64,000 nt of DNA, taken from NCBI RefSeq assembly GCF_000283155.1, contig NW_004454225.1, positions 1,822,386 to 1,886,385 on the forward strand, given 5' to 3'. This document shows, one piece after another, positions 38,961-49,990 of the stretch. Position 1 is the first letter of the stretch. The number at the start of each line of letters is the position of its first letter. Source of the stretch: Ceratotherium simum simum (Eukaryota > Chordata > Mammalia > Perissodactyla > Rhinocerotidae). The position numbers and the translations under genes were made by a program. The notes under the pieces were generated by a model. The model had not been told where the DNA came from and searched no databases. It saw nothing but the letters and a program-made list of their open reading frames with translations.

Positions 38961-39969
38961 GGAACATCAGCGGACGAAACAGCCCGAAGAGTGCTTTCTG
39001 CCTTCCCCTGTTCCAGCGCCTTTTAGTTTCAAGCTAGCCGGTTTATGAGCCCACGGGGGTCTAAACACAGTGTAGTGGCTGCAGACATCCAGTAGCGGTG
39101 GCCTCTCGTCAGGCGCCTTAAGGACCAGCCTATCCTCAACTCTTTGGGCACGGAGTACCACTCTGGGTCTGTTCAGGCTCTTTGGTCTCTCGTGTATGTT
39201 TTGGCTGTTTTATTACTTTTTTAGCATCTGTGCCAGAGATTGAGCGAGGAATAAAGCGAATTTCAAGTTGGTCATTTGTACTACAATCTAAGCAAAATTG
39301 TACAACAGAATTGGCCAGAGATATTTTCCCATAGTGAATAAAACGTCATTAGTTGCCCGCCCCTCTGCCCCAGGAGTTAAGCATACAGTAATAAGGTGTA
39401 TGGAAATCTTACATCATAGCATTTTGTGAAAGTTTAGCAATAGAGGCTATTTCCTTCGTCGTTGTGGGGAACTTCAATAGGATGACAGTTTCTTATTGAT
39501 TTGGAGAAGCATCAATGATCTTGGCTTTGAAACGATGTTTATTCTTTTGGTAGTGTTGTGTAAATGCCTCTTAAAACGGAAAACTTTTAGCACGGTGCAT
39601 TGTACCTCTACAGTGTGCAGTATGGCTGTAGGTAGGTAGTGGGAGAGATGTCAGTGTAGTAGGTCTCTACACTAGGCAGACATCCAGAACGTAAATCAGA
39701 CTGGCTTGTCCCACTTGGGCCACGGCGATGATAATAACGATGCCTTTATATTTGCTTAGTTCTTAACCGTTTTAAGTGCTTGTCCCAAACATCATTATTT
39801 GAGCAGAATAGTTTCTGATAGGACTTAAGGAGAAGAAATTTCCAAGCTGCTTTTATAAAGTAGCATATAAATGTCATGCCCTTGAAAAAAAATAATTTTT
39901 TTCCTCCTTCAAATAGAAGCACTTAAAAATATTTTAAATCAGAACAATACCATTTGTTCAAATGGTAGT

Positions 39970-40170
39970 AATAATATTAGCTAACATTTATTGCGTGCTT
40001 TTTATATGCCAGCCTTTTATATTTTTTTCCTAATCTTTAAGCCTGTGGGATAGGTATCATTGCTGTTTCATGGATGAGAAAAAGAGCCTCCAAGAGCCAC
40101 ACAGCTAGAAAGTTCAGTGGCTTAGGTTTAGTCTCAAGTCTGTCTGGTTTCAAAATCTGTGCTTGTTCCA
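39970..40170 (-). mobile_element. MIR SINE
   Basis: Reverse MIR: TAGCTAACATTTATTGCGTG, TTTCATGGATGAGAAAAAGA, GCCACACAGCTAGAAAG. Confidence 0.75.
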
Positions 40171-40877
40171 TTTTTCCCCCTAAATTATCCTGAGGCAGAA
40201 AGGCAGAAGGGATGCTGAAAAGTAGAGAGGGATAGAAAAGGGAAATGCACCTGATTGGGTTGCCTGAACCTAACTTAAGAATTTAATGTGAAATTAAACT
40301 CAAGAACTTAGTTTTTAGAAATTAAGAACATTTTTACCTGAGTACATCTAAGCTTTGTTTTTATTTCCTCCCTGTTTGATTTTTATAAAGATAAATAAAA
40401 GTGCATTTAATTCAGAGGTCAGGGCTTCCAGAGCCCCTTGTGCTGATCTCTGCTCCGGTCCTTGCTGTTGTGATAAATCCTGTGTGCTCTTCCAGGGACC
40501 AGGCATTATTCGCTTCTGTATCTAGCATGGAGTTGGGCTCGTAGTAGGAGCACAGTAAATGTTAGTAGACTAAGGAGCTGAGTTAAAAATGTAATGACTT
40601 TGGGTTCATTTTAGCAGTTTTAGTTCAATGGGACAATAAGAAAGTGAGTAGTTCATGTACAAAAAGCATGTTCTAGAAGAATACTTAAGTGGAGCAGTTC
40701 ATAGAGTCTTGGAAGTTTAGCTCTGCCAGTTTGCTCAACCTCGCAGTTCTACTTACCTGTTTGAGCTACTGTGCCATTCTGTTCTTCCTTTCACCTCCAG
40801 AGTTCTAAAGAGGCCGCTATGCTGACTGCTTCCCTTTAGTACTCAGTCATTCTTTGAACCTTTGCAGCCTGGCTCCC

Positions 40878-40914
40878 AACCTCACCGACTCACTCCGAAC
40901 CTCACCGACTCACT
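40878..40914. repeat. Short tandem duplication, 20-bp period
   Basis: AACCTCACCGACTCACT occurs at 40878-40894 and again at 40898-40914. Confidence 0.9.
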
Positions 40915-41034
40915 TTTTTCCAAGGTTGCCAATTACCTAATGGTTAAATTTCCCAGAGCGTCTTTTCAGGTTTTATCCTGTTCTGTCTCCCTGTAGGAGT
41001 CAGTCCTTTGACTACCGCCAGGCCTTTTTAAAAA

Positions 41035-41340
41035 TTGTTTTATTTTTAAAATAATGTATAGTAACATTGTATACAGTTCTTTGAATAGTAACATTGTATA
41101 CAGTTCTGTGAGTGTTAACACATATATAGATTGCTGTAACCACCACCACAATCTGGATACAGAACAGTTCCATCACCCCCCAAAACTCCCTCATGCTGTA
41201 TCCCTTTTGATACCCCTTGCTCCTGACTTCTGTCCCCTAGATAAACAAACACTAAGGATCAGACCTGGGCTCCTTTTGTTGTCATTGTTTTCTTTTTCTC
41301 TTTTTCTACTCCTTGAAAATGTTATTTACTTTTAGGACTT
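41035..41340 (-). mobile_element. L1-type 3' region fragment
   Basis: Reverse-strand L1 3' text including TTGCTGTAACCACCACCACA and AGAACAGTTCCATCACCCCC. It contains a 23-bp tandem duplication (41058-41080 and 41085-41107). Confidence 0.6.
41058..41107. repeat. Tandem duplication, 27-bp period
   Basis: A 23-bp unit starting ATAGTAACATTGTATACAG is repeated exactly at 41058-41080 and 41085-41107, inside an L1-type fragment. Confidence 0.9.
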
Positions 41341-41699
41341 AAACTATCTGTCACCTCACTGTCTACTAACCTGCATATCCGTGCCTGACCTCTCTTCCAT
41401 ACTCCAGAACAACATCCATATTTACCTGCTGGAACTCTTCACTGTTCCTTCGTACTCAGTTTGTTTAAAGTTATGCCTAACTTTGCCTCCCAGCGAATGC
41501 CTCCCAAACGAGCTTTTCCATCAGATTTTTCTTTATTTTTCGGTGGTGCTATCTTTCTCCTAAGCTTGCAACCCTGGAACTCTTGGAGGGCCTTATAATA
41601 AACTCTCTTATCCCAGACCTGGTATCTTGCTACTCAGCTACAAATGCTGGCTCCTGCCTCTTTGCTGCTAAGCTGGCTCCAGTTCAGTAGGCCGAGTGG

Positions 41700-42240
41700 A
41701 CCATAGGTAGTTGGAGCACTTAGAACCCCATCAGGATCCGACCACTTCCCTGGGCAAAACCCCTCATGGCTTCCTATTGCACTCAGGCCCATTGCGGATT
41801 TTATTTTTTATCCTATGACGCTGTGCAAGATCTGGCCTCCGCCTGCCTCTCCAACCTTCTCTCACCTCTTTTTTGGCCCACCCCCTTGCTGACGTTCTAA
41901 CTACAGGGTCTTTCTTGAATTACCCAAGCCTTTTCCAGCCTTAAGGTTTTCGTATATATACCACTCTCCTAACTTGGGCTGTTCTTCCCCCACTGCCCCA
42001 CCTGGTCTTCACCCACCTGACTTCAGGGTTCAGATTAAATGTCAGTTCGTCCAAGAGGCTTTCCTTTATGACCTCGTCCCACTACTCCCATCCACCCTCA
42101 ATTAGGTCTCTCAGAGCTCCTGTTTTTTTTTCGTAGCTCTCACCACAATTTGTGATTCAGGACCATGCCTGTTGTTTCTCGTGTCTCCAGAGCTGAGCCA
42201 AGTATCAGGCGTACAACAAACTCCCAGTAAATATTTGTTG
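41700..42240 (-). mobile_element. L2 LINE fragment
   Basis: Long, well-preserved reverse-strand L2: CCCCTCATGGCTTCCTATTG, CTGTGCAAGATCTGGCCTCC, CAGATTAAATGTCAGTTCGT and the terminal CCAGTAAATATTTGTTGGCT. Confidence 0.8.
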
Positions 42241-42858
42241 GCTGTGTTGTGAGCCTGGGCTTTTGCTTTTATAATTTATTGCGATCTTGTAGTTTCGAGT
42301 AGCCTTGCTTTCTATCTCCTACCTTCTCTGGGACTTGATCTTGCTGTTGGAGGTCTTGCCACAGAGAAGGAGATCTGAAATTACTGAAGAGGACACGGAT
42401 TCTGTTCTCCTTCTGGATTGTATCCCTGCCTGGGAGCCCTTACCACTGAGCCCAACCAGATCTAACCTAAACTGGGACTGAGCTTGCTGAGTGCCCTGAG
42501 CAGTGCACCTTGGTGATCCCGGCTGGGGGGAGCTTGCAGCTGTTATTCTTCCCTCACCTCACCCTGCTCTTGATTCCTTTCTCCCCTCTCCACCCAGTGT
42601 GGGACTTCTAAAAACCTTGCATGCTTGCCAGCTGAGCCTGCTTGCCCTTTGACATTTGCCAGCCTTTTGACATTGACAACTGCCTCTAGTGTCTTGACCC
42701 TACAGCTTGCCCCCACTCGAATCTTCCTGAAACAGCGCTTTGTTATGTTTTCTGCCCCCTCCCCAAATCTGCCACAGGCACTTAAGTTTGAAAACCTTCC
42801 ACGGTGTTTCATTACCTAGAGGGTTTAAACTCTTTAGCCTGTTATTTAAAGCTCTCTG

Positions 42859-43195
42859 GACTAGCACTGTCCAATAGAAATAGAACGCAAGCCACAAATG
42901 TGAGCCACATATGTAATTTTAAATTTTCTAGTAGCCACGTTAAAAAAAGTAGAAAGATGGGGTGAAATTGATTTTCATACCATTTTATTTTCTTCAGTAT
43001 ATCCAAAATATTATTGTGTAAACATGTCATCAGTAAAAAAAAAAAAATTATCGAGGTGCTTTACATTCTTTTTTTCATCTTAAGTTTTTGAAATCTGGAG
43101 TGTATTTTTCACTTAATACATCTCAATTCAGACTAACCACATTTCGAGTGCTCAGTAGCCACAAGTGGATAGTGGCTACCTTGTTGGACAGCACA
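42859..43195. mobile_element. hAT (Charlie-type) non-autonomous DNA transposon
   Basis: Begins GCACTGTCCAATAGAAATA and ends GTTGGACAGCACAGCT, whose reverse complement matches the start. The internal AGCCACATATGTAATTTTAA block is shared by a known hAT/Charlie group. An A-run lies inside at about 43036-43047. Confidence 0.75.
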
Positions 43196-43432
43196 GCTCT
43201 AAACCATGTCCTCAGCGTAGTTGAAGGGCTCTCCCTGGGTAGTTCCAGCCACTGGCCTTTTGGTAACTTCCCCTTATCTAGAACCAGCTCCTTATCCAAG
43301 TAGTATGCCAACCTTCCTTGCCCAGAAACCCAGGGGATCCCAAGACCATCCCTAAACTTCAGTTTTCACCATCTCCGCAGAATCCTTTTAACATTAGTTT
43401 TTGTGTGTCATTGTTTTTTCATGTAGCAATTA

Positions 43433-43755
43433 CAGTCCGCCCTCTGTATCCATATGCATACATGGAGTCAACCAACCTCAAATCAAAAGGCCTATGATGG
43501 TTGTGTTTATTCTGAACATGTACAGACTTTTTTTCTTGTCATTATTCCCTAAAAAATACAGTATAACTATTTACATAGCATTTGCATTGTATTAGGTATA
43601 TAAGTAATCTAGAGATGATTTAAAGTATCCGGGAGGATCTGTGCAGGTCATATGCAAATACTATGTCATTTTATATAAGGGACTTGAGCATCCTCGGATT
43701 TTGGTATCCGCAGGAGTCCTGGAACCAATCCTCCATGGATACCAAGGGATGACTG
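43433..43755. mobile_element. Tigger-type non-autonomous DNA transposon (MER2-like)
   Basis: Terminal inverted repeats CAGTCCGCCCTCTGTATCC at the left end and GGATACCAAGGGATGACTG at the right, with TA dinucleotides directly outside (43431-43432 and 43756-43757). Internal text such as AATCTAGAGATGATTTAAAG is characteristic of MER2. TA target duplication is the hallmark of Tc1/mariner elements. There is no coding capacity. Confidence 0.85.
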
Positions 43756-44972
43756 TACTTATAATATTTATCAGTTTGTATTATAATCAGAGGTAATATT
43801 AAAATATTTAACAACTGTTAAGGCATGGGCACTGACCAATGGGATAGGTGCCTGATGAATTAGAACTGATGGCAACTGTACACAACCTCTGTGTTCTCAT
43901 CCGTGTGTACTTGCTGAATTACAGCTCTGATTGTCCTGAGTTGTATGTTGTTGCCTTCCCCCTTAAGTCTAAGAGTTTCCTGAAGGTAGGCTTTTGTCTT
44001 CCTCATCTTTGCATCCCTTAAGACAGCTCCTGACCTGGCCTCTAGTAGGCAGTCTATAAGTATTTTAAATAAATGAGCAAATGCTACTTTGTATTTTGTT
44101 TTATTCTTTTTATGTGCTGTGTTTTATCTTTTCAATTATAAACTAAAATATATAAGTCCTTTGAGGACAGAGATCATGCATTATGAAGGAGTATATGGCA
44201 TATTTTCTTGATTATTTTCATAGAAGCATTTCTTCTGAATGAAGATTTGCTTTTAAAAACTATGTTTAGATATTGTTATGGGTTTTCAGGATGGGTCAAA
44301 AATGAGATTTGGCTTTAATTTAATGAGACTTATTTTCTTTTGTGGTTTGTAAACTGGCTTTGAAAGCAGTTTCAAGAGAAGAATTCCTTGGAATTAATGC
44401 ATACTCTTCCAGAATTAGGGGTGCAGTTGGTTACTGGAAAGGCACTGAACTTGGAGTTAAGAGTCCTGGGTTGGTTTGTATTGCAGACATTTGCTTGAGT
44501 ACCTACTACGTGCCAAGCACAGGAATGATTGAGAATTTAAGAACTATAATATATATGAAAAATATGCCCCATTAGCACAGAGATAAAATGATTAAGTCTT
44601 CCTAGGAAGATTTAATTCCTCTCTGCTCCCTTATACTTTACTTATTTCTAGCATGGACTATACTGTATTGTGTTTCCAAATCTGTCTCTCCCACTAGATT
44701 GTGAGTTTCTTAAGAGCAAGACTGTTGCATTGGTCTCTGCATCCCCAGGCACACACAGTACTGTGCCTGCCATATGCAAATGTTTTTTGAATAAGTAACT
44801 TCAAATAAATTATTCCGTTTTGCAGAACCTCATTTTTTTTCCTTTGTAAGTAGGGAATTTTCTGCCTCAGACAGCTGTTGAAACTGCAGCAAGAGTAATC
44901 TTTTAAAACTACATATCTGTTCTGTATATGTTATACCTCAAATATAAAATGTTTACTTAAAAAACAAGTGGA

Positions 44973-45219
44973 GGGGCCAGCCTGGTGGCATAGTGGTTAA
45001 GGGAGCGCTCCACTTCAGTGGCCCGGGGTTCACAGGTTCAGGTCCCAGGCATAGACCTATGCACCGCTCATCAAGCCATGCTGTGTTTGGCGTCCCACAT
45101 GTAAAGTAGAGGAAGATGGGCATGGATGTTAACCCAGGGCCAATCTTCCTCAGCAAAAAGAGGAGGGTTGGCAACAGATGTTAGCTCAGGGCTAATCTTC
45201 CTCACCAAAAAAAAAAAAA
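44973..45219 (+). mobile_element. ERE-type SINE (long form)
   Basis: Starts GGGGCCAGCCTGGTGGCATA, contains the double TTAGCTCAGGGC-type blocks and ends in a 13-A tail. It appears to sit inside an L2 copy that resumes with CTGATCATATTTCTCCCCTA. I could not define clear target-site duplications. Confidence 0.88.
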
Positions 45220-45224
45220 GTGTA

Positions 45225-45790
45225 AATCTGATCATATTTCTCCCCTACTTAAAACTGTTAATGAATGCCAAACCCTACCATCCTCCCTCTGGAATATAAA
45301 CTTCCTGAGAATAAGTACCTGGTCTGTCTTGTTCACTGAATGCCCGGGGAAGACCCTTCCTCATTTCCTGCCATTCTGTCATTTGCTGCCCATACTTCTC
45401 GCTACACTGACCTTCTTCTGGTTCCTAAAATGCATATTCCCCCCCACTTAAGGTCTCTTTCTTACACTTGCTGTTTTCATGGCCTGGAAGCCTCCCCATC
45501 CCACCCTTGGTCGATGCCTTTTCAATCCTTGGAGCTCAGTTTATATGTCACTTATTTAGTGACTTTCTAATCACCCCCACCCCAGTTTAGGAGATGTGCT
45601 CATTTTAAACAGTCAGAGCACTTAATACAATTCTAGTTAAATAATCATTTACTGTGTATATTGTTTCCCTGCTAGAACATAGCTACATGAGTAAAAATAT
45701 CTTGTCTGTTTTGTGCATGGTTGTATCACCAGTATCTGGCACTGTAAATTGCACAGAGGAGGTCCTCAATATTTTTCGAATAAAGTTAGG
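45225..45790 (-). mobile_element. L2 LINE fragment
   Basis: Reverse-strand L2: CTGATCATATTTCTCCCCTA, TGCTGTTTTCATGGCCTGGA, and the end GAGGTCCTCAATATTTTTCG. It directly follows the A-tail of the ERE SINE at 44973-45219, which probably inserted into it. Confidence 0.75.
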
Positions 45791-47668
45791 AAAGAGAAAT
45801 GAAAATAGAATTTAAAAAATCTTAGTCCTTCTAATGGTTTCAATAAATATATGGGGGTAGGGAGGGGCTTTCCTTTTTAAATTTTCTCCGGGTTCTATTT
45901 TTTTCTTAATTTCTACTTGTAATGATAAACATTTTAAGATTACAGAAAGAATATTGTAATTAAGACTTTTAATTTGTCTGAAAATTTTTAGTCATTATAT
46001 AGTGTAATGAGTATCCTTTTGATCCTTATTAGTAGAAGTGATCAGAATGGTTATTCTTTTAAAATTCTTTTTCTATGCTAGGGACTCACATGACTACCAT
46101 TTCACTGAACGTTTGAGTGCCTACCATGTGCTGAATGCTGTGTTAGAAGCTAGGACTGCAGGATGGGATGAGAAGAGATCTTTGCTCTCAAAGAGTGCAC
46201 AGCCAAGTGGGTGAGGCAGATATGGACACAGATGAGTGCCATTTAGTGTAACAAGCACTATAATAGACGGCACAAGGGATGGGGCAGGCGTGAAAAGGAA
46301 AGTCATCAATACAACTGGAGGTCAAGAAAGTCTTTACAAGGAAGGCAACACTCCCACTAAGTCATGGAGGAAAAGGGCGTTTCAGGCAGAGGGAACAGAG
46401 GCACGAAGGAGCGTATGTAGTATCTGGAGAAGATGACTAGCACAGTGGTATGCGTTATAAAGCTGGTGTTGGGGTGCAGGGCCAACAGCTGACTTACAGG
46501 CTAACTGTGACACTTCAGACTCAGACTCTTAGATTACACTGCATTTTAGAACTGGAAATGACCTTAGAAATGATGTGATTCTGTATATTTGAATTCATAA
46601 AGCATTATAAAGTACCATTCAGGAGATAATCATAAACCAGAATGGTGCTTGTCACTTCTAGTGAATATGCTTGCTTGAGTACAGTACTTATAACCATGTC
46701 TGTGATTTCAGGTGGAGTTAAAAAGTGGTGACTCATTTAAGCTTATCTGTAGGAGCAGAGAGTAAAGGAAGTGACCTCTTCATCACCCGAGGCGAGTGCT
46801 GATCCATCTCACAAGGGCCAGATACTGAACCAGTGAAAGGGAAGAAATCAGAAAGGATTACCCAGAGGGCCTCTGGCTACGTGTACTGGGAAAGGCGATT
46901 TCTACAGCTTGACAGTCTTTACATATCTACAAGTCTCTGAGTGGTTCACTGAACTAGCATTAGTTTAATTTGATTCTCAACCAAAATTGAAGAAAGGAAG
47001 ATTCATTGAATGGAAATCAAGCCTGTTTTCCTTCATTTTAGTCTTCTTTAGTTCAACAGCTCTTTTCTTTTGTGTCCCCTTCCATCCCTCTTTCTTGGCC
47101 CTGTTTCCTAAGTAATGCCTCCTTTTCCCCAGTCCACCCTGTCTCTTGCCATTTTTCATTCTATTATCACTAAGTTGTTTTCAAGTACAGTTGTGGGCTG
47201 TCTGTACTTTGTTGGTTAACCACTATTCTCAGTTTTGCTTATTCAGAGCTTGATATTTTTCAGAATGAGAGGTGATTAAACTCTGGTAGTGCTGATCACA
47301 CTCAGAAGATGCTAATTGACCTGTTGTAATGTCGATTGCTACAATTCTGTGTGTTCATTTGTTGACCTAGATTACAAGGGGCTAAGGAGATGATGGATGG
47401 TAGGGAGAATGATAGCAGTGAGTGTAGTTTATTTCAAAAGGTTAGGAAAAGAAAGGAAGGAGAAAATGGAAGCAGGGTGAGGTTGAGAAGGCAACATCAT
47501 CTCAAGGTAAAATAAAAAATTTATTAAAGGTGTATAGGAAGGACCTAGGAGAGAAAAAAAAATTGAAGCTGCTTGAATGGAAAAGACAGCAGGTAATTGA
47601 TGGGCGCATGGCCGTCAGATTCCTCCCAAGGGCATAGATGGAGTGATAATCATTAGACATTCGTTGTA

Positions 47669-47893
47669 CAGTCACGTACTGCGAAGTCACGTACTGTGTA
47701 ACGATGTTTCGGTCAAAGACGGGCCGCACGAACGACCATGGTCCCATAAGATTAGTACCATATAGCCTAGATGTGGAGTAAGCTATACAATCTAGGTTTG
47801 TGTAAGTGCACTCTATGATGTTCACACAACGACGGCATCACCTAATGACACATTTCTCAGAACGTGTCCCTGTCGTTAAGGGACGCATGACTG
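47669..47893. mobile_element. Tigger-type non-autonomous DNA transposon
   Basis: Ends CAGTCACGTACTGCG and ACGCATGACTG are imperfect inverted repeats, flanked by TA at 47667-47668 and 47894-47895. Internal text (TAGCCTAGATGTGGAGTA, AACGTGTCCCTGTCGTTAAG) is typical of a small Tigger family. I am not sure of the subfamily name. Confidence 0.8.
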
Positions 47894-49249
47894 TAGTTCC
47901 TCAACAGCAGAATGATTGGCACATAGTAGGTGTAAACAGTGTAAGAGATAAATTCACAAATTTGAAAGAAGATACTGATTATAACTTGAAACTTATTCCA
48001 GTTACCGGACCACACTATTTGTGGTTTATGACAAATGAACATATTTATTAATCCTCTATCTTGTGAATAGTACAGTTACATTGTATTCTTTTCCTGAAAG
48101 TGTTAATTTATTAAATGTACACATGTAAAATATACTGCAGTTTTTACAATGCTGTTTTGGCACGTCTTTATTTGAAAACATACTAAAAACCTCAAAAAGT
48201 AGAAGTGGCCCAGGTCAGGATATCAGGAGAAATGTCTTGAGCATCTGCTGGGTTCTGATGTGGAGGAAGGAGATACAAAGTACAAGATGAAAGGGAGGCC
48301 CTCCAAAGAGCTAGATGTTTTCCGTCCTGTGAAAATCTTGCTGATGGTGTATTGTGCTCAGTAATATCCTTTTCATGGGGAGATATTTTACCCAGATGTA
48401 TATCCCTATGGGGCTTCTAAATATAGAATATCTCCACTTAGATGTACCATGCACAACAGATTTTAAAATAAATCTTTCACCAGCTACTCTTTTGTCAGCC
48501 TTTTCACTATAAATTTTTATATTTTTATACCAAAGTGTTTAAAATTTATGATGTTTTTATTTTGCAGTTCAGCTCTATCCCCTTAAACAAAAGGGGACAC
48601 TAATAACTGATTCTTGCTTACACCATGCATGTGACTCTGTGCATTGGTTTAAAGAGAGGAGGTCTGTTTATGGCCCCACATTCCCAGTATATGGCTGAAA
48701 CACGGGCTCAGAGGGGGGAACATTACTTTTAAAACTCCAAGAGAATTAGTGAAAAGGCTCTTTGTAGAAATAACAAAAAAAAAACAAGAGAATGAAAATG
48801 CAAAAGACATCACATTTCAAGCCAGTAAGGGCTGGTTTGAAACTTTAGAAAGGGGACCCTGTGCCCCACGTGCAGCTTGTGAGTCAGCCTCAGCACATTG
48901 TGACAGCACCCTACGCTTCCAGAACCTGCCAGAGCCAGGGCTCGATCAACACTGGGGCAGCGTGTTTGCTTGTGAAGTGGATGCTTTCTAGACTTCCATT
49001 TACTGTACTTAAAATGTCATTTTCTCTTGTTTGCCTTTAACCTCCTGTTTTTCAGACCTTGGGTTTATCATGCAGGGTGCTTTTCAGAAAGGTAACTCCG
49101 GGGGCTGGAGAGAGACCTCTGCTTCACCTCCCTTAAAGAGTTGTTGACGCTATTGGGTCCCACCAGTGGTAACCCATCCTTCTAATACCTGAATCTTGAA
49201 ATCCTCAAACACTGAACCTTGATACATTGCCATGCCATTTAGCTCTTTT

Positions 49250-49690
49250 CTCTGTGACTTTGGACTTTGAGCCTCTCATTTTTGTTTCTGTCTAAGTCAT
49301 CCTCAGGCTATGTATGGATTATTGAAATAGCTTCCTGTCAGGTGTCCTGTTCCTAGTTTCTCCCCAGAAAACATTTCCTATATACTCTTTTCTTTCCCCC
49401 TTCTTTATCAACCTGTGCGTTCTTATTCTGTGAAATCCAGGCACCTGTGTCTGAGCCAGGCTCCTTTACTGCTTCCGTCTATCAACTGTCATTCCCTAGT
49501 TTTGAATCTTTGCCCTCTCCCATACAATCTTTTCTCTATTATGATTTTCTCCCTTTTTGTCCTCACACTTTATAAAGACTATATCTTATGTAAAATGTTC
49601 TCCCTATTTCTGGCTTCCAAACCATTTTCCTTCTCACTCTCAAAAAGCCTTCTCTGATCTTTGTCTTCCTGGAAGCCTTTCTTTATTAAA
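49250..49690 (-). mobile_element. L2-like LINE fragment
   Basis: The order of blocks (TCATCCTCAGGCTATG..., GCTTCCTGTCAGGTGTCC, AAGCCTTCTCTGATCTTTG) resembles reverse-strand L2, but divergence is high. Confidence 0.45.
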
Positions 49691-49699
49691 GACCTCTAT

Positions 49700-49990
49700 G
49701 TTTGGATAGTTTGTTTTTATTGATATGATTGTGACTCTAATGAACTAAATAAATAAACTTTGCTAATTTCATTCACTACTTCTAGTGGCATTTTTGTAGA
49801 TTGTTTTGGTTTTTTAAATATACACAATTATATCATTTACAAAGACAATTTTACTTGCTATTCTTTGAGTTCTAATTCTTGCCTTATTGTACTGGCTAGG
49901 ACCTTAAATACCACGTTGAATAGAAGTGATATGAATGGGCATCCTTAATTTTTCCCCAGACTTAGGGGGAAAGCACTATACCACTCAGTG
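49700..49990 (-). mobile_element. L1 LINE fragment
   Basis: Short reverse-strand ORF2 fragment recognised from TTGCCTTATTGTACTGGCTA and the GAATAGAAGTGATATGAATG block. It is old and truncated at both ends. Confidence 0.7.

Noticed and set aside
38384..39048. Long overlapping open frames on both strands in the CpG island (up to 176 codons)
   Set aside because: GC-rich DNA has few stop codons. The predicted peptides are Arg/Pro/Gly-rich with no family resemblance and overlap each other on both strands.
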